From: Metridium senile
Taxonomy: Eukaryota; Cnidaria; Anthozoa; Actiniaria; Metridiidae
Assembly: GCA_949775045.1 (NCBI GenBank)
Contig: OX459104.1
Location: 10,463,655 to 10,527,654, forward strand
Length of the DNA: 64,000 nucleotides
Reading direction: 5' to 3'
Under the pieces are notes generated by a model. The model saw only the letters and a program-made list of their open reading frames with translations. It had not been told where the DNA came from and did no database searches. The stretch's first letter is position 1. Every line of letters starts with the position of its first letter. Positions 21,932 through 31,857 of the stretch are shown here, piece by piece. The translations under genes and the position numbers were made by a program.

Positions 21932-22762
21932 CCAGAAATGGATCCTGTGAAATTGTTCCAGTCGATTCGGTGGCCGTCATAAGTAGGATTTGTTATGTCC
22001 CTTTCATTGAGAAGCTCTGAAGGTAATGCTCTGTCATCCTGAACATCTTTATAGCAACCAACCTTTTCGTAGCCCATGTCACATTTGTCATATTGTTCCC
22101 AGGCTGAAAAACAAAGTACATTTAACAATTATTGTCTGAACTAAATATATACCGACAAAAAAATAAATAAAGAGGGGCTAGAATTGATTGGGTGGAGGAT
22201 GGGGTCAGTAATCTTTACTTAGCAATTCACCGTAAGTAAAGACAGAGTTTTTAATGCATAAACTCCTTACCACTTACAGTCGTTATAAACAGGCAGCATT
22301 TACTCACTGTATTGTCCTCTTCACAGTTCCATGTGCCATCTAGAACCAAGCCGCACCTTTGCATTGAAGGGAGACGAACAAAGGCCCGGCTACCTTTCAA
22401 GATGGAAACTGTAAAGGTGACTATTAACTATGATTTATATGACATGAAAGAAATATGTCATGTGAAAGGATACTTATGAAATAATCATTTTTAAAGTCCC
22501 ATGCTCACCTACTGGCGCCACGCACCGCGCTGAAAAAATTCAAACGCAAAATTTGAACGCGTTTAGATATAAACTAAGTCATTCTTATTTAAAATCATCA
22601 TTAGATTATGGATTTGTGTTTTTTTTTTTAATTCAAATTCTTGGGAAACGGCACAAAAGACATGATGGCACTCAATGCTAACCTTTTGCGTGTTGATGTA
22701 AAAGGACAATCTTTATGAATGTCTCCATATTGACCTGTCACCACTGACGTTGTCGAAGCCTT
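21932..22762 (-). pseudogene. Block A copy of the cysteine-rich gene: upstream exons
   Basis: Exon 21,932-22,103 (172 nt) has a good acceptor (ctgaaaaac on the plus strand) and donor. It encodes [19 protein letters not shown] and on to [12 protein letters not shown], matching the block B exon 42,937-43,108 residue for residue apart from a few changes. Two further candidate exons lie upstream on the minus strand: 22,308-22,408 (contains LDGTWNCEEDN) and 22,683-22,762 (contains VVTGQYGDIHKDCPF). Both have consensus AG/GT borders, but their phases do not join simply to the next exon. One-base differences from B change which frame is open. The matching 3' exons of this copy at 9.4-9.8 kb are broken, so the gene as a whole is probably dead. 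Confidence 0.65.
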
Positions 22763-24439
22763 CTATAAAAAATACCAACAGTTACTTAGCCAGTGCCATT
22801 TGATTAACAAGACTCTCTCAGTCGTGATTAATATTTATATAACTAAAACTTGAGGGACTAAATTGGCCTAAAAGTAAAAGTAACCACATTTAAAACGTTC
22901 GCTAGCTATTAAATTGTATTTATCTGACATTTTTAAAAATGTTAACATGAAATATCTTTAAATCAGGATCGATAATTCAAATACACATGAAAACAGTTTA
23001 TATATAATTAACTCATGAGAAAGCCCAACCACTAACGTTATCTTAAATATCTGATATGATAGTGACTGCACACACCCCGTTGAGTATATATATACTTAAT
23101 TTATGAACGTCTTTTTCACACCTTGTGATATCTTCCCCATCGCAAAACACGTATAAATATTTGATCAGCTATATTATTTCACGCTTCACAGCGTCCATAC
23201 AAACAGGCAGAAATATAATAATTGCAAAACGCAATATTTTCGTTTATTTTTGATTGATTAGACAAAAATGAGAATACTTTGTACCTTTTTAAAATGATAT
23301 ACATCATTTTAATCGAGGGAGCATTTAAATTGTAAATAGAGATATAACTAGTTATACACACATTATTGAAGGAAAACCTACCTTAGGATTATAGAGGTGC
23401 TTTTCTTGTTACCTGTCGGGCAATTATTGATTTTGTATAGGAGAAGTATTCTTTTATAAAAGCCATTATCAAAAGAATGATTTGCAAAGTTTTTTAAATT
23501 TGTATTTGATTAAATTTGTTTTTATATTAAAGTCTGAAAGGAACAATCGATAGTCGGGGCGTATATTTTAGTGAAACGATATCCACTCATAAGAAATATA
23601 AGTGGCCAAGGCTAATAAAAGAATCAGAGTCTCTACCGATAAAAAAAATATATATATTTTCCAATCTATCTGTAAAAAAAATTGGTGTTTTTACCAATTC
23701 CAAAATTTCCCTGAATGTTTTAAATCGTTTTTGAGCCGACATACGACATATTTGTGCATGAGATGTACATTTTCAAATATTGTTTTCTGTGCCAGAGCAT
23801 AAAGATGTAATATTCCGGAAAACATTGTAACACGCTACAAAAAAAAGGAAAACGAAACGATTTTCTTTATTTTTTTTTTAATATTGTTAGTCAATAGGGA
23901 CTCGGAATATCGAATCGTACGTGCTGCACAATCAAAATACATACACAAAGACGAATTTGATATAAGATATCAAATCGTATATTATCCATGAGTATAGCTC
24001 GTTTTCATGGTTTAAAGGAATTATGAAAATCAAAGTAAAGATTTCAATATATAGTTTTGCAAAAGTAATTATTTTACACATTGTTTTGTTACATAGGAAA
24101 CCGTAAATTCTTATTCCTAAAATAAAAATCTACTTGGGAAAGCTTTTCTTTTTATTTTGCAAAACATAAACATCTGGAATTTTTTCCAGATTACATTAGG
24201 TAATGCCTTATATTTTCTCACTAAACCAATGACATTTCTCAGCTAGTTACCACATTTGAGAAATAAGGATTTCTAAATGTGATATTTCTGGAAACTCCTG
24301 CCGGCAACAGTCGCCTAACCAATAACATTTTAGTGGCTCAATTATTTTAAGTTATTATCACTTCTAGAAAATAAATTTTAAGAAATATAAAGGTATAGTC
24401 AGTGAAAAGTGAGCAACGGTGTTTTGTTTGGTGAAAATG
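22763..24439. other. No gene seen; end of block A and a dispersed repeat
   Basis: Positions 23,370-23,420 match block B 52,525-52,580 and may hold a 5' non-coding exon border. Around 23,625-23,720 lies a member of the dispersed family also seen at 26,745-26,845 and 62.3-64 kb (shared block TTTCAAAATTTCCCTG or close variants). Confidence 0.4.
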
Positions 24440-24856
24440 TCAAAGCTCTAGTGTAGATTTGACGACTCCTGGAGATTTGCCAGAATTGGCGCCAAAACCA
24501 CTCTCCAATACAAATCTATTTAAATAATCAGGCAAACCAGCAAAACCAGAAGGGAATAAAGAGTCTCTCTGTTTAACAATACCAATTAACAATCCAAATA
24601 TTGTACAAACATAGACTTGTGATACAGAGGGCTGCGTGTGCAGTCCAAAGGCAGCCCTCTGAACCGGCGAGCCATCAATGGTGGTCAATGTCGTAATATC
24701 AACAGCATTTACCTCGCCTAAGTATGGTTTAGAATGAAATACTTGTTGCTTTATGAATCTAGATGGAACTAATCCACATATAGCTCCATTTAGAGAGTAC
24801 CACGGCTTACCGATATCCAAAGACGGACCAAAAGCACGATAGAAAGTCATCAGCAT
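24440..24856 (-). CDS. Unrecognised 138-residue ORF
   Basis: An uninterrupted minus-strand ORF in otherwise stop-rich DNA, from ATG at 24,856 to TAG at 24,440, immediately preceded by an in-frame stop. Composition is protein-like: mixed, with aromatic and glycine-rich stretches such as SLDIGKPWYSLNGAICGL and FGANSGKSPGVVK. I recognise no family, signal peptide or membrane segment. About 220 bp upstream (25,080-25,142, same strand) a short exon-like segment ends in YFRSNYV before a stop. Whether the two are related is unknown. Base composition seems less AT-rich than its surroundings, which may point to an insertion or a captured gene fragment. Confidence 0.4.
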   Translation of the reverse strand: MLMTFYRAFGPSLDIGKPWYSLNGAICGLVPSRFIKQQVFHSKPYLGEVNAVDITTLTTIDGSPVQRAAFGLHTQPSVSQVYVCTIFGLLIGIVKQRDSLFPSGFAGLPDYLNRFVLESGFGANSGKSPGVVKSTLEL

Positions 24857-25249
24857 TTACGAGCAAAGCCGAAACCGCGCCAAAACACTTAAAGTAAATA
24901 TAAGTATATTATATATAGAAGTATATATAATACGCGCTTTTGATTGCGTTACACATATCGCTAACATGAGATTGGCTCGATTGCATATTGCTGATAGCTG
25001 TTATCAAGAAGCAGGATTAACTTAGTTACCACAAGAATTTATAATCCTAGAAACCGTCATTCAAACATAATTGGATCGAAAATATGTGCGGCTTCTCCTT
25101 TTGCCAGCTCCAGCACCACCATTGCTCGGAAGTAATCCATATGATTCTGCAAAGTAAGGATTCGAAAAATGTTAATTAACATCATACAGTTTTTTATTTG
25201 TTCGTATTGGTTTAAATGAAGGAAGGAAGTGAACAGAAGAAAAAATAAA

Positions 25250-25345
25250 ACTTTTACGCCGCCGAAGGGCTAAAGCTCGAAACGCCTGCAGTAAAGCTAA
25301 GGCAACATTTTTTACGGTGTTAGAAATTATTCACCCCTTAGTGTA
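25250..25345 (+). repeat. Penelope-like-element terminal remnant with degenerate hammerhead ribozyme core
   Basis: The segment GCCGAAGGGCTAAAGCTCGA followed by AAC resembles the hammerhead core found in Penelope-like elements: CUGANGA, a short stem II AGGGC/GCUC with loop UAAA, then GAAAC. Here the first box is changed from CTGACGA to CGCCGA, so self-cleavage is unlikely. No Penelope reverse transcriptase or GIY-YIG domain was found nearby. Confidence 0.45.
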
Positions 25346-25764
25346 ATGATAGCTATAGAGGTTTATGTTTCATTTTAGTCGAATAGTTAGCGACTGTTTA
25401 AAAAATAAATACAATTAGATTCCCGGGATTAGATTAAATTAGTGTAAAATTATTACGCACTTGATCAAAGTCGATGGTCTTTGTCAGTGCCCGGTATTTA
25501 ATTGTGCAAACTGCAATGTATAGAAAATAAAATACGTCAGCAATGACAATTAAAAACTTTTATCATACTAAAAAAAGCCCTATCCGAAAATCAGGTTACC
25601 TAATACCAACCTTGCACAAAAACACGCCGCAGTCGTTAAGGTTCTTTTGCAGAAGAATGCTCTAGAAGAAGTCATGGAAATCAGTAAAACCGTCGTTTCC
25701 TTTGCATTTCTCCGTGGGAGGGGTAAAGACAAGGAGGGAAACGGTGAAGGGGTTACGTCTTTTA

Positions 25765-26265
25765 AGTTGATAGACTTGGATATATATATTTGAATCTAAG
25801 GCTGTTGTAATTTTTAATCTAAGGCTGTTATTTTTGAGTCTAAGGCCATAGATATTTGAATCTAAGGCTGAGTTTTGAATCTAAGGCTGTAGATATTTGA
25901 ACAGGCTAAGGCTGGAGTTTTGAATCTAAGGCCGTAGATATTTGAATCTAAGGCTGGAGTTTTGAATCCGGCTAAGGCCGTAGATAATTGAATCTAAGGC
26001 TGAATTTTTGAATCTAAGGCTGTTGTAATTTTTAATCTAAGGCTGTTATTTTTGAATCTAAGGCCGTAGATATTTGAATCTAATAAGGCTGGAGTTTTTA
26101 ATCTAAGGCTGTTGTAATTTTTAATCTAAGGCTGGAGTTTTGAATCTGAGGCCGTAGATATTTGAATCTAAGGCTGGAGTTTTGAATCTAAGGCTGTTGT
26201 TAATATTGAATCTAAGGCTAGAGATTTGAATCTAAAAGGCTGTAGCTTTGAATCTCAGACGGGAG
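25765..26265. repeat. Degenerate minisatellite, unit GAATCTAAGGCTGTAGATAT
   Basis: About 25 variants of a 13-23 bp unit with constant core AATCTAAGGC, alternating between a TTTTGAATC-type and an ATATTTGAATC-type spacer. Unit length varies and no reading frame persists. Confidence 0.9.
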
Positions 26266-26487
26266 TGAAGTGTAAAATGTAACTTTGTGTATAATAAGTT
26301 TTATATATCGTCCCTAAATTGATTTAATATATTGAGCCCAAGTAATAACTACATAACTTATCAGTTGTGTTGTTGTAATAAAGCTTTTACAAACTGACCT
26401 TCTTGACCTCCCCCCGGAAATGAATGTTAATCTGAGGCAATGTGAATCTCAGGCTACCAATCTCAGGCCAGGTTCACTTTGGGAGTT
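26266..26487. other. No gene seen between minisatellite and integrase relic
   Basis: Only a few additional weak copies of the minisatellite core are visible around 26,420-26,460. Confidence 0.3.
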
Positions 26488-26735
26488 CAAGGCAGTATGT
26501 TTCTAGTAGTTGTTGACGCGTACAGTAAGTAACCTGAAGTTGTTTACATGCCATCTATCTTGTCAGCACCATGCAGCTACTATCAAGGAATTACGTGAAA
26601 TATTCAGTCGACAAGATTTACCTGAAGTCATTGTTTCATTGTTTCATTGACAATCATGGGACCTCAGTTTATATCTAAAGAGTTCAATACCTTTTGCAAA
26701 AATAATGGTATAACTTATAGAAGAGAAACTGAAAG
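26488..26735 (+). pseudogene. Ty3/gypsy-type integrase core fragment
   Basis: Plus-strand translation across frames gives FLVVVDAYSK, EVVYMPS, AATIKELREIFSRQDLPEVI and then GPQFISKEFNTFCKNNGI. These are the first Asp block (VDxYSK) and the residues after the second Asp block (normally SDNGPQF) of a retroviral-type integrase core. A short duplication (GTTTCATTGTTTCATTG) and two other indels disrupt it. No LTRs, protease or reverse transcriptase nearby. Confidence 0.75.
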
Positions 26736-27183
26736 CTCGATAATAAAATATTATTTTCACCAATAAAAAATATCAGAGTCTCCGATGCACACATATAGAA
26801 ATATCGGTGTTTTTATCAATTTCAAAATTTCCCTGTGTTAACAAAGTTATTGAGCCTGTCACAAATCATCTAGAGCTTTTGTCATTTTAGCCATATATAA
26901 ATTCCAATCGTACACGATATATTTGTGCATGCATGTTTACATTTGTGAACATGAACTGCACTTTTTGCAAAATGCCAACTTGAATTTGAATTGTAAATAT
27001 CGATGTTCCCTATGGTATTAAAAGGTTTGAAAAGCTATATATTTGGAACCAACTGTATGATTATTTGGGGGAGCATAATATTTTGACTAAATTTCAATAG
27101 CGCAGCGAGGAAACTACCTCACAGAAATTTGACCCCCTAGCGTGATTCGGACAAACATTGAGGTCAATACAGAGAGAATAAGT

Positions 27184-27313
27184 GACACTAAAAGTGTGCA
27201 CCATAAATACCACTAAATACTGCTAAATTATGCAAATTTTTTTGTTCTCTATTGTTTAATCAACACTATAATTTAGTGGTAAATAGTACAAAGTATTGCA
27301 CACTTTTAGTGTT
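27184..27313. repeat. Small fold-back repeat, 130 bp
   Basis: Arms start ACACTAAAAGTGTGCACCAT and end with an imperfect complement. No coding content. Confidence 0.65.
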
Positions 27314-27424
27314 TGTACTCTATATGTTAAGATATGTACAAGGAAAAAAAATACTTTAATACGGCATATTTAAAGCATTTACCGATGACGGAATAAAAGT
27401 GTTATTGAATCTGCAAGTTTCAAT

Positions 27425-30000
27425 AGCGGAGCTCAGCGCGGGCCGAAGGCCCGCGCCAGCGGAGCACCATACTTTAGAAAAAATGGTAACCCATCTAGTT
27501 GATTTTTCGTCCACCGACACAGGAATCCCTATTCTGTCCGTCCGTCCGTCCGTGTACATCGCGATTCTGATTGGCTACTTATTTATGGCGGGAATTGAAG
27601 AGGGCGCGCGCGTCAAAATATCATATATATATGAGAAAACATTTTTTCTTGCTTTTCTCGACGTTTTATCACTTTTTTAACGCTTTTACTTAAAGGGATC
27701 CTCCACCAAAAATGAACTTGAACTTATATGGTGATAAAAATTATGCTGATTTCAAATATATATCAAAAATTGTCATCAGACGATTTTTGGCGCGGAAAAA
27801 ACGGTTTAAAATGTGAGAAAAAATATTTTTGGGATCCCTGTGGCACCTTCTGATGACGTCATGTTGTTCCCAACGATGGGAAATATATATGAATATAACT
27901 ATAAGTATCGTGCGAAAATGGTTCTGCCTAATCCTTTTGTGCAAGAATTCCCCAAAGAATGAATATAGGTTCTTGAAAAAAATACCTTTCGAAGTATTCC
28001 GAAGTAGATGCTTTTTTTATCCACTTTTTGAGATAAAATGATTAAATGACAAATGAAAATTACTCCAAACTTTTTTCTTTCAATCGGTTTGAAATTTCTT
28101 TGTCCGAAAGTCTGGAGACTTTGCAAAGTTGAGCAAAGAACAAAAGTTTTCATTTCATTTTCTATTTTTACAGCGAAAAGAAAGCTTTCTTTTTGGATCG
28201 TTGTGAGCAACATGACGTCATCAGAAGGTGCCACAGGGATCCCAAAAAATATTTGTTCTCACATTTTATGCAGTTTTTGCCGCGCGAAAAATCGTCTGAT
28301 GAAAGTTTTTCATATATATTTGAAATCAGCATAATTTCTATCACCATATAAGTTCAAGTTCATTTTTGGTGGAGGATCCCTTTAAGCTTTCTTCAATTTA
28401 AAAAAAGTGCCAAAAGAAAAAGAAAACGAAATTAATAAGGGAAAAAGACAGTTAACAGCAGAGGAAAAGAGAAGAAGACAAGAAAGAGAAAGAGAACGGC
28501 GAAGGAGTTTCAATGAAGAACAGCGCAGGCTTGAAAGAGAAAGAAAACGAGATTGTAGACGAAACATGTCAGAAGAAAAACAGAGAAATTAAAATGAACG
28601 CCAAAGAAAAAGGGTTTCGAAAGAGAACTTTTCGGAGGAAAACAGAGAAAAGGAACGCCAAAGAAAAAGGGTTTCGAGAGAAAACTTTTCCGAGGGAAAC
28701 AGAGCTTTCATTAATACTAAATATTTTATCAACGGAGAAAGATGAATTTCGAGGAACATAAAAAGAGTTTTGACCGAAGAAGAACATAAACTTCATGAAG
28801 GACACAAAAACGAAGAAGAAAAAAGTTGATAAAGAATCTACTGTGTTTGTTATGAAAACTGTCTTGAATTCGCTTCTCTCAGCACAGTTTATTGAAGGAT
28901 TTTCAAGCTTGGCAGTTGTACTATGAACAATGTTTAATCAATCAAAATTCAAAAATCCGTTCTCTGTTTTATTATAGAAACAAAAGAGAAAAGGTTTAAA
29001 ATCCTTTGTGCATGTGTATATTGTACTTTTCGTGACCTTTTTTTCGATTGAAAAAGTTGTTTATTTAATTTGTGTACTTTTTAAACCTCATCAACGGAAA
29101 ACATCAGATGAATCGAAATACAAACATTATTTAAAATTGGTTGAAAAACAAGCTTTTTTAGTAGTTTTTTACTGCAAAGTCGTTAAAGTTTTTTTTTACA
29201 GAACAAAATGATGTTTTACACAATTTTTTTCATAATAAAATACCTTAAGTTTTTCATAATAAAATACCTTGTTTTAAAATCCTTGTCTTTTCAAATCGAT
29301 CTTGTGTTGGTAGAACTTAAAATAAATTCTTGAGGCTTTTAATTCCATTTCAAAAGAACTTTTTGTTTTGTTTTGAAGAATTGCCATGACTACTTTTTAG
29401 TACATCTAATACGATGAAAAGGTTTAACCTTTTCTATCCGGAATCCTAACTCACTTTGGAAAATAGAAAAAGGTTAAAAGCGGCCGTATTAAAAACGACT
29501 GTTCATCCACAGCACTTTTTCAAGGCGTTATCAAAAGCAAAATAAGCTTAATGACTTAAAAATAAAAGGGATAATAATAAGGCTAGTCACACTATCGTTT
29601 GGGAATGGTATTTTCCATCAAAAACATTTCTGAACACTTTTTTGTCTGAACAACACTATTGACTGAAGTGACAGTTGAAAATTTGAGAAAAAGATGAAAA
29701 AGTGCATAGAATGAAAACGATAACCAACCTAAGAAAAGGCAACGGAATTTATTACAATTTTTTACTTACATTAAATCAATTTCTATTCATGAATTGTCCA
29801 TTAACATGCTTTTATCGGTATTTTTTCAATGAAAAATCTTCGACCCTCGACAAACTTTCCTTTCATGCGTTGCGTTACATGATGGCGTCATCTACATCGG
29901 TAGCCAATGAGGTTTTTGACATTATGTCAATCAAAAAGAGAGCGAGAAATATTGTACATTTTACTGGCTTTTCAAAGGCTTTGTTTATAATAAACAGTTA
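27425..30000. mobile_element. Repeat X, copy 2 (left part)
   Basis: It matches X copy 1 from AGCGGAGCTC onward, with the same GC hairpin, the CTGTCCGTCCGTCC run and the conserved leader. The leader ORF is open over 28,407-28,592 (begins MPKEKENEINKGKRQLTAEE) and continues in a shifted frame with repeats of ENFSEENRE type. It is interrupted by a TTAA element at 27,694-28,381. The copy ends about 30,000, where the older block B sequence resumes. The right end is missing. Confidence 0.6.
27694..28381. mobile_element. TTAA-flanked MITE with ~190-bp inverted repeats
   Basis: It begins AGGGATCCTCCACCAAAAAT, ends with the complement, and has TTAA on both sides (27,690-27,693 and 28,382-28,385). X copy 1 lacks it: the matching site at about 17,083 reads CTTTTACTAAGCTTTC. 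No ORF of interest. TTAA duplications are made by piggyBac and Kolobok transposases. The AGGG start resembles the ends of the Kolobok-type element at 54.4 kb. Confidence 0.85.
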
Positions 30001-30561
30001 ACAGTTAACAGTTTTTTTTATATATTTTATTGATTTTTTTGATAGTTTTTTACACTTACATAAACACAATTACAAAAGACTGAAAAAGTATAACGATATA
30101 CAACACTATACTAATAATACATAAATTAAATATAACGTTTTTTGGCTAATTCGTTATTAAATTATATTGACTATATTATGAATTAAGCTTTGGATTTTCT
30201 CATATTTTTTCAAATGAGTGTATAGCTTGTTGTTATAGCAAGTTGTAGCAAGTTGTAGCAAGTTCGCTAGCATTATGAAGTTTTCTTTGATAAAGAGAAC
30301 AACATTGATTTATGAATGATTGATAGGATTCCGTTTTGTGAATATCATCGGGAAGAGTGTTCCATATAGAATGGGCAGTAAATGCAAAACGTCTCTTCCC
30401 AGCATTTGTTCTTGCTTTGGTTAACACTAATTGGTCTTTGCCCTTGTACCGTAGCGATGTCTCGGCTTTGTTATAAGGTTAGCAATTCCTGGGGGCGATT
30501 GATCATTGAGAGCTTTGAATGTAGATTAAGAATTCGCATTGGTATGACATCACTGATAGGG

Positions 30562-31636
30562 TAGCCTGCGTTACAGACCCTTGTAAGCGCTCGAAACGTC
30601 TCCCGCCAACATGCGTCTGCGCGCCGAGAGCAAAAATTCCATACTGATGACGTTGGAATGCAGTCACGCATTACACGAGTTAGCAGCAGTAACGCCGACA
30701 AACATGATAAACTAGGAATGGCGATGCCGTTCGTGAAGTTTCTTCTATATTCTGGATTAATTCACTCACTGAAAGCCAGTTAAATGCTTTATCTAGCTTT
30801 TCTAATGGAAAATATGCATTCGTTAGCCTTGCACAGACAATTCAATTATTTTTCAGGTTGTTCCTCTCATCGAAATAGATGGCTTCGAACTTCTCGAGCA
30901 ATTTGTGGAAGGAAAATGCGATTATTATCGTCGTTTCTCCGCTGCCATCATGAAAGACCAAAGGAATTATCTTCGGAGCATATATCGGAGACGAATACAA
31001 GCACATTAGTCTGTGATAAAAGCAAAACTATGACAACAGTGACTTATCGAACCGCCAGCGAAAGTTCACACGCCGTGTGAATATCTTAATTTAATGCATC
31101 AGATGCATGAGCCCTTCTCAAATCTCGCCATTAGATTGTAATAATTCGCTTTAATGTCTGATTAATGTCACAAATGTGCTCCATGAAATCATTATTTTTG
31201 AATGAATATAACTGTAGAAGTGTTGTTTGAGTTTATTGAAGATTTTATTGCAAATACCGAAGAACTCTTGTCCCGGGTCTTGTGTATTAAATTAAGTCGG
31301 CAAAAGTTCACGGCGTTGAAATCCTTCTCAAATCTCGACATGAGATTTTGATAATTCGCTGCAATGTATCATTCTTGTCTTTAATATGCTCTATGAAACC
31401 ATTATTTTGAATAAATATAACTGTAGAAGTGTTGTTTGAGTTAAGATTTCAGTCAAAGAAGCGAAACCACTCTTGATTTGCATATGAGGTGTCAATTAAA
31501 CAAAATTGTCCAATCAGAGCTTTTGACCCGATCTGGGTCAAAGAACGTCATCAGTATGGAATTGTTGCTCTCGGCGCGCAGACGCTTGTTGGCGGGAGAC
31601 GTTTCGAGCGCTTACAAGGGTCTGTAACGCAGGCTA
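30562..31636. mobile_element. Mutator-like non-autonomous element with 9-bp target duplication
   Basis: Inverted repeats of ~95 bp begin TAGCCTGCGTTACAGACCCT. CTGATAGGG lies on both sides (30,553-30,561 and 31,637-31,645), and block A at about 9,150 shows the uninterrupted site with a single CTGATAGGG. A 9-bp duplication with long inverted repeats is characteristic of Mutator-like elements. No transposase. A splice-acceptor-flanked ORF lies inside (30,857-31,009). Confidence 0.85.
30857..31009 (+). other. Exon-like ORF carried inside the Mutator-like element
   Basis: A pyrimidine-rich tract ending TTTTTCAG is followed by 50 open codons (VVPLIEIDGFELLEQFVEGK, then CDYYRRFSAAIMKDQRNYLR) and TAG. 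The composition and acceptor look like the last exon of a real gene. I do not recognise the protein. Mutator-like elements often carry captured host gene pieces, so this may be one. Upstream, at about 30,718, ATG opens a short hydrophobic stretch (MAMPFVKFLLYSGLIHSLKA) without a clear donor. Confidence 0.4.
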
Positions 31637-31857
31637 CTGATAGGGATGAAGTTCAGTTTTTTTAAGAGATCAATTGATCTGCTATATCTACTAGATCCAA
31701 TGAGGAGTCTTGCAGCCCTTTTCTGTGCCATTTTAAAGATTATATGTAAGTATTATGAAACTATGAACCAAACGATTTTGAGCAATTGCTTTTATTTGTA
31801 ACTTTTATTCAATTCTATTATTTTTGAATCGACACATGATAATTCCACTTTATTCTA

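Larger units (their letters stand above)
30233..31735 (-). pseudogene. 3' relic of a non-LTR retrotransposon ORF2 (block B copy), split by an insertion
   Basis: From 31,735 down: a QKRAARLLL-like block, PISD, then after the 1.1-kb insertion IPMRILNL, ALNDQSPPGIANLITKPRHR, and finally AHSIWNTLPDDIHKTESYQS to 30,233. The order and motifs match the C-terminal tail of L2/CR1-type ORF2 proteins. It continues further than the block A copy. Confidence 0.65.

Noticed and set aside
25765..26265. CRISPR-like array
   Set aside because: Units and spacers both vary, spacers are themselves related and too short, and the genome is eukaryotic; it is a degenerate minisatellite.
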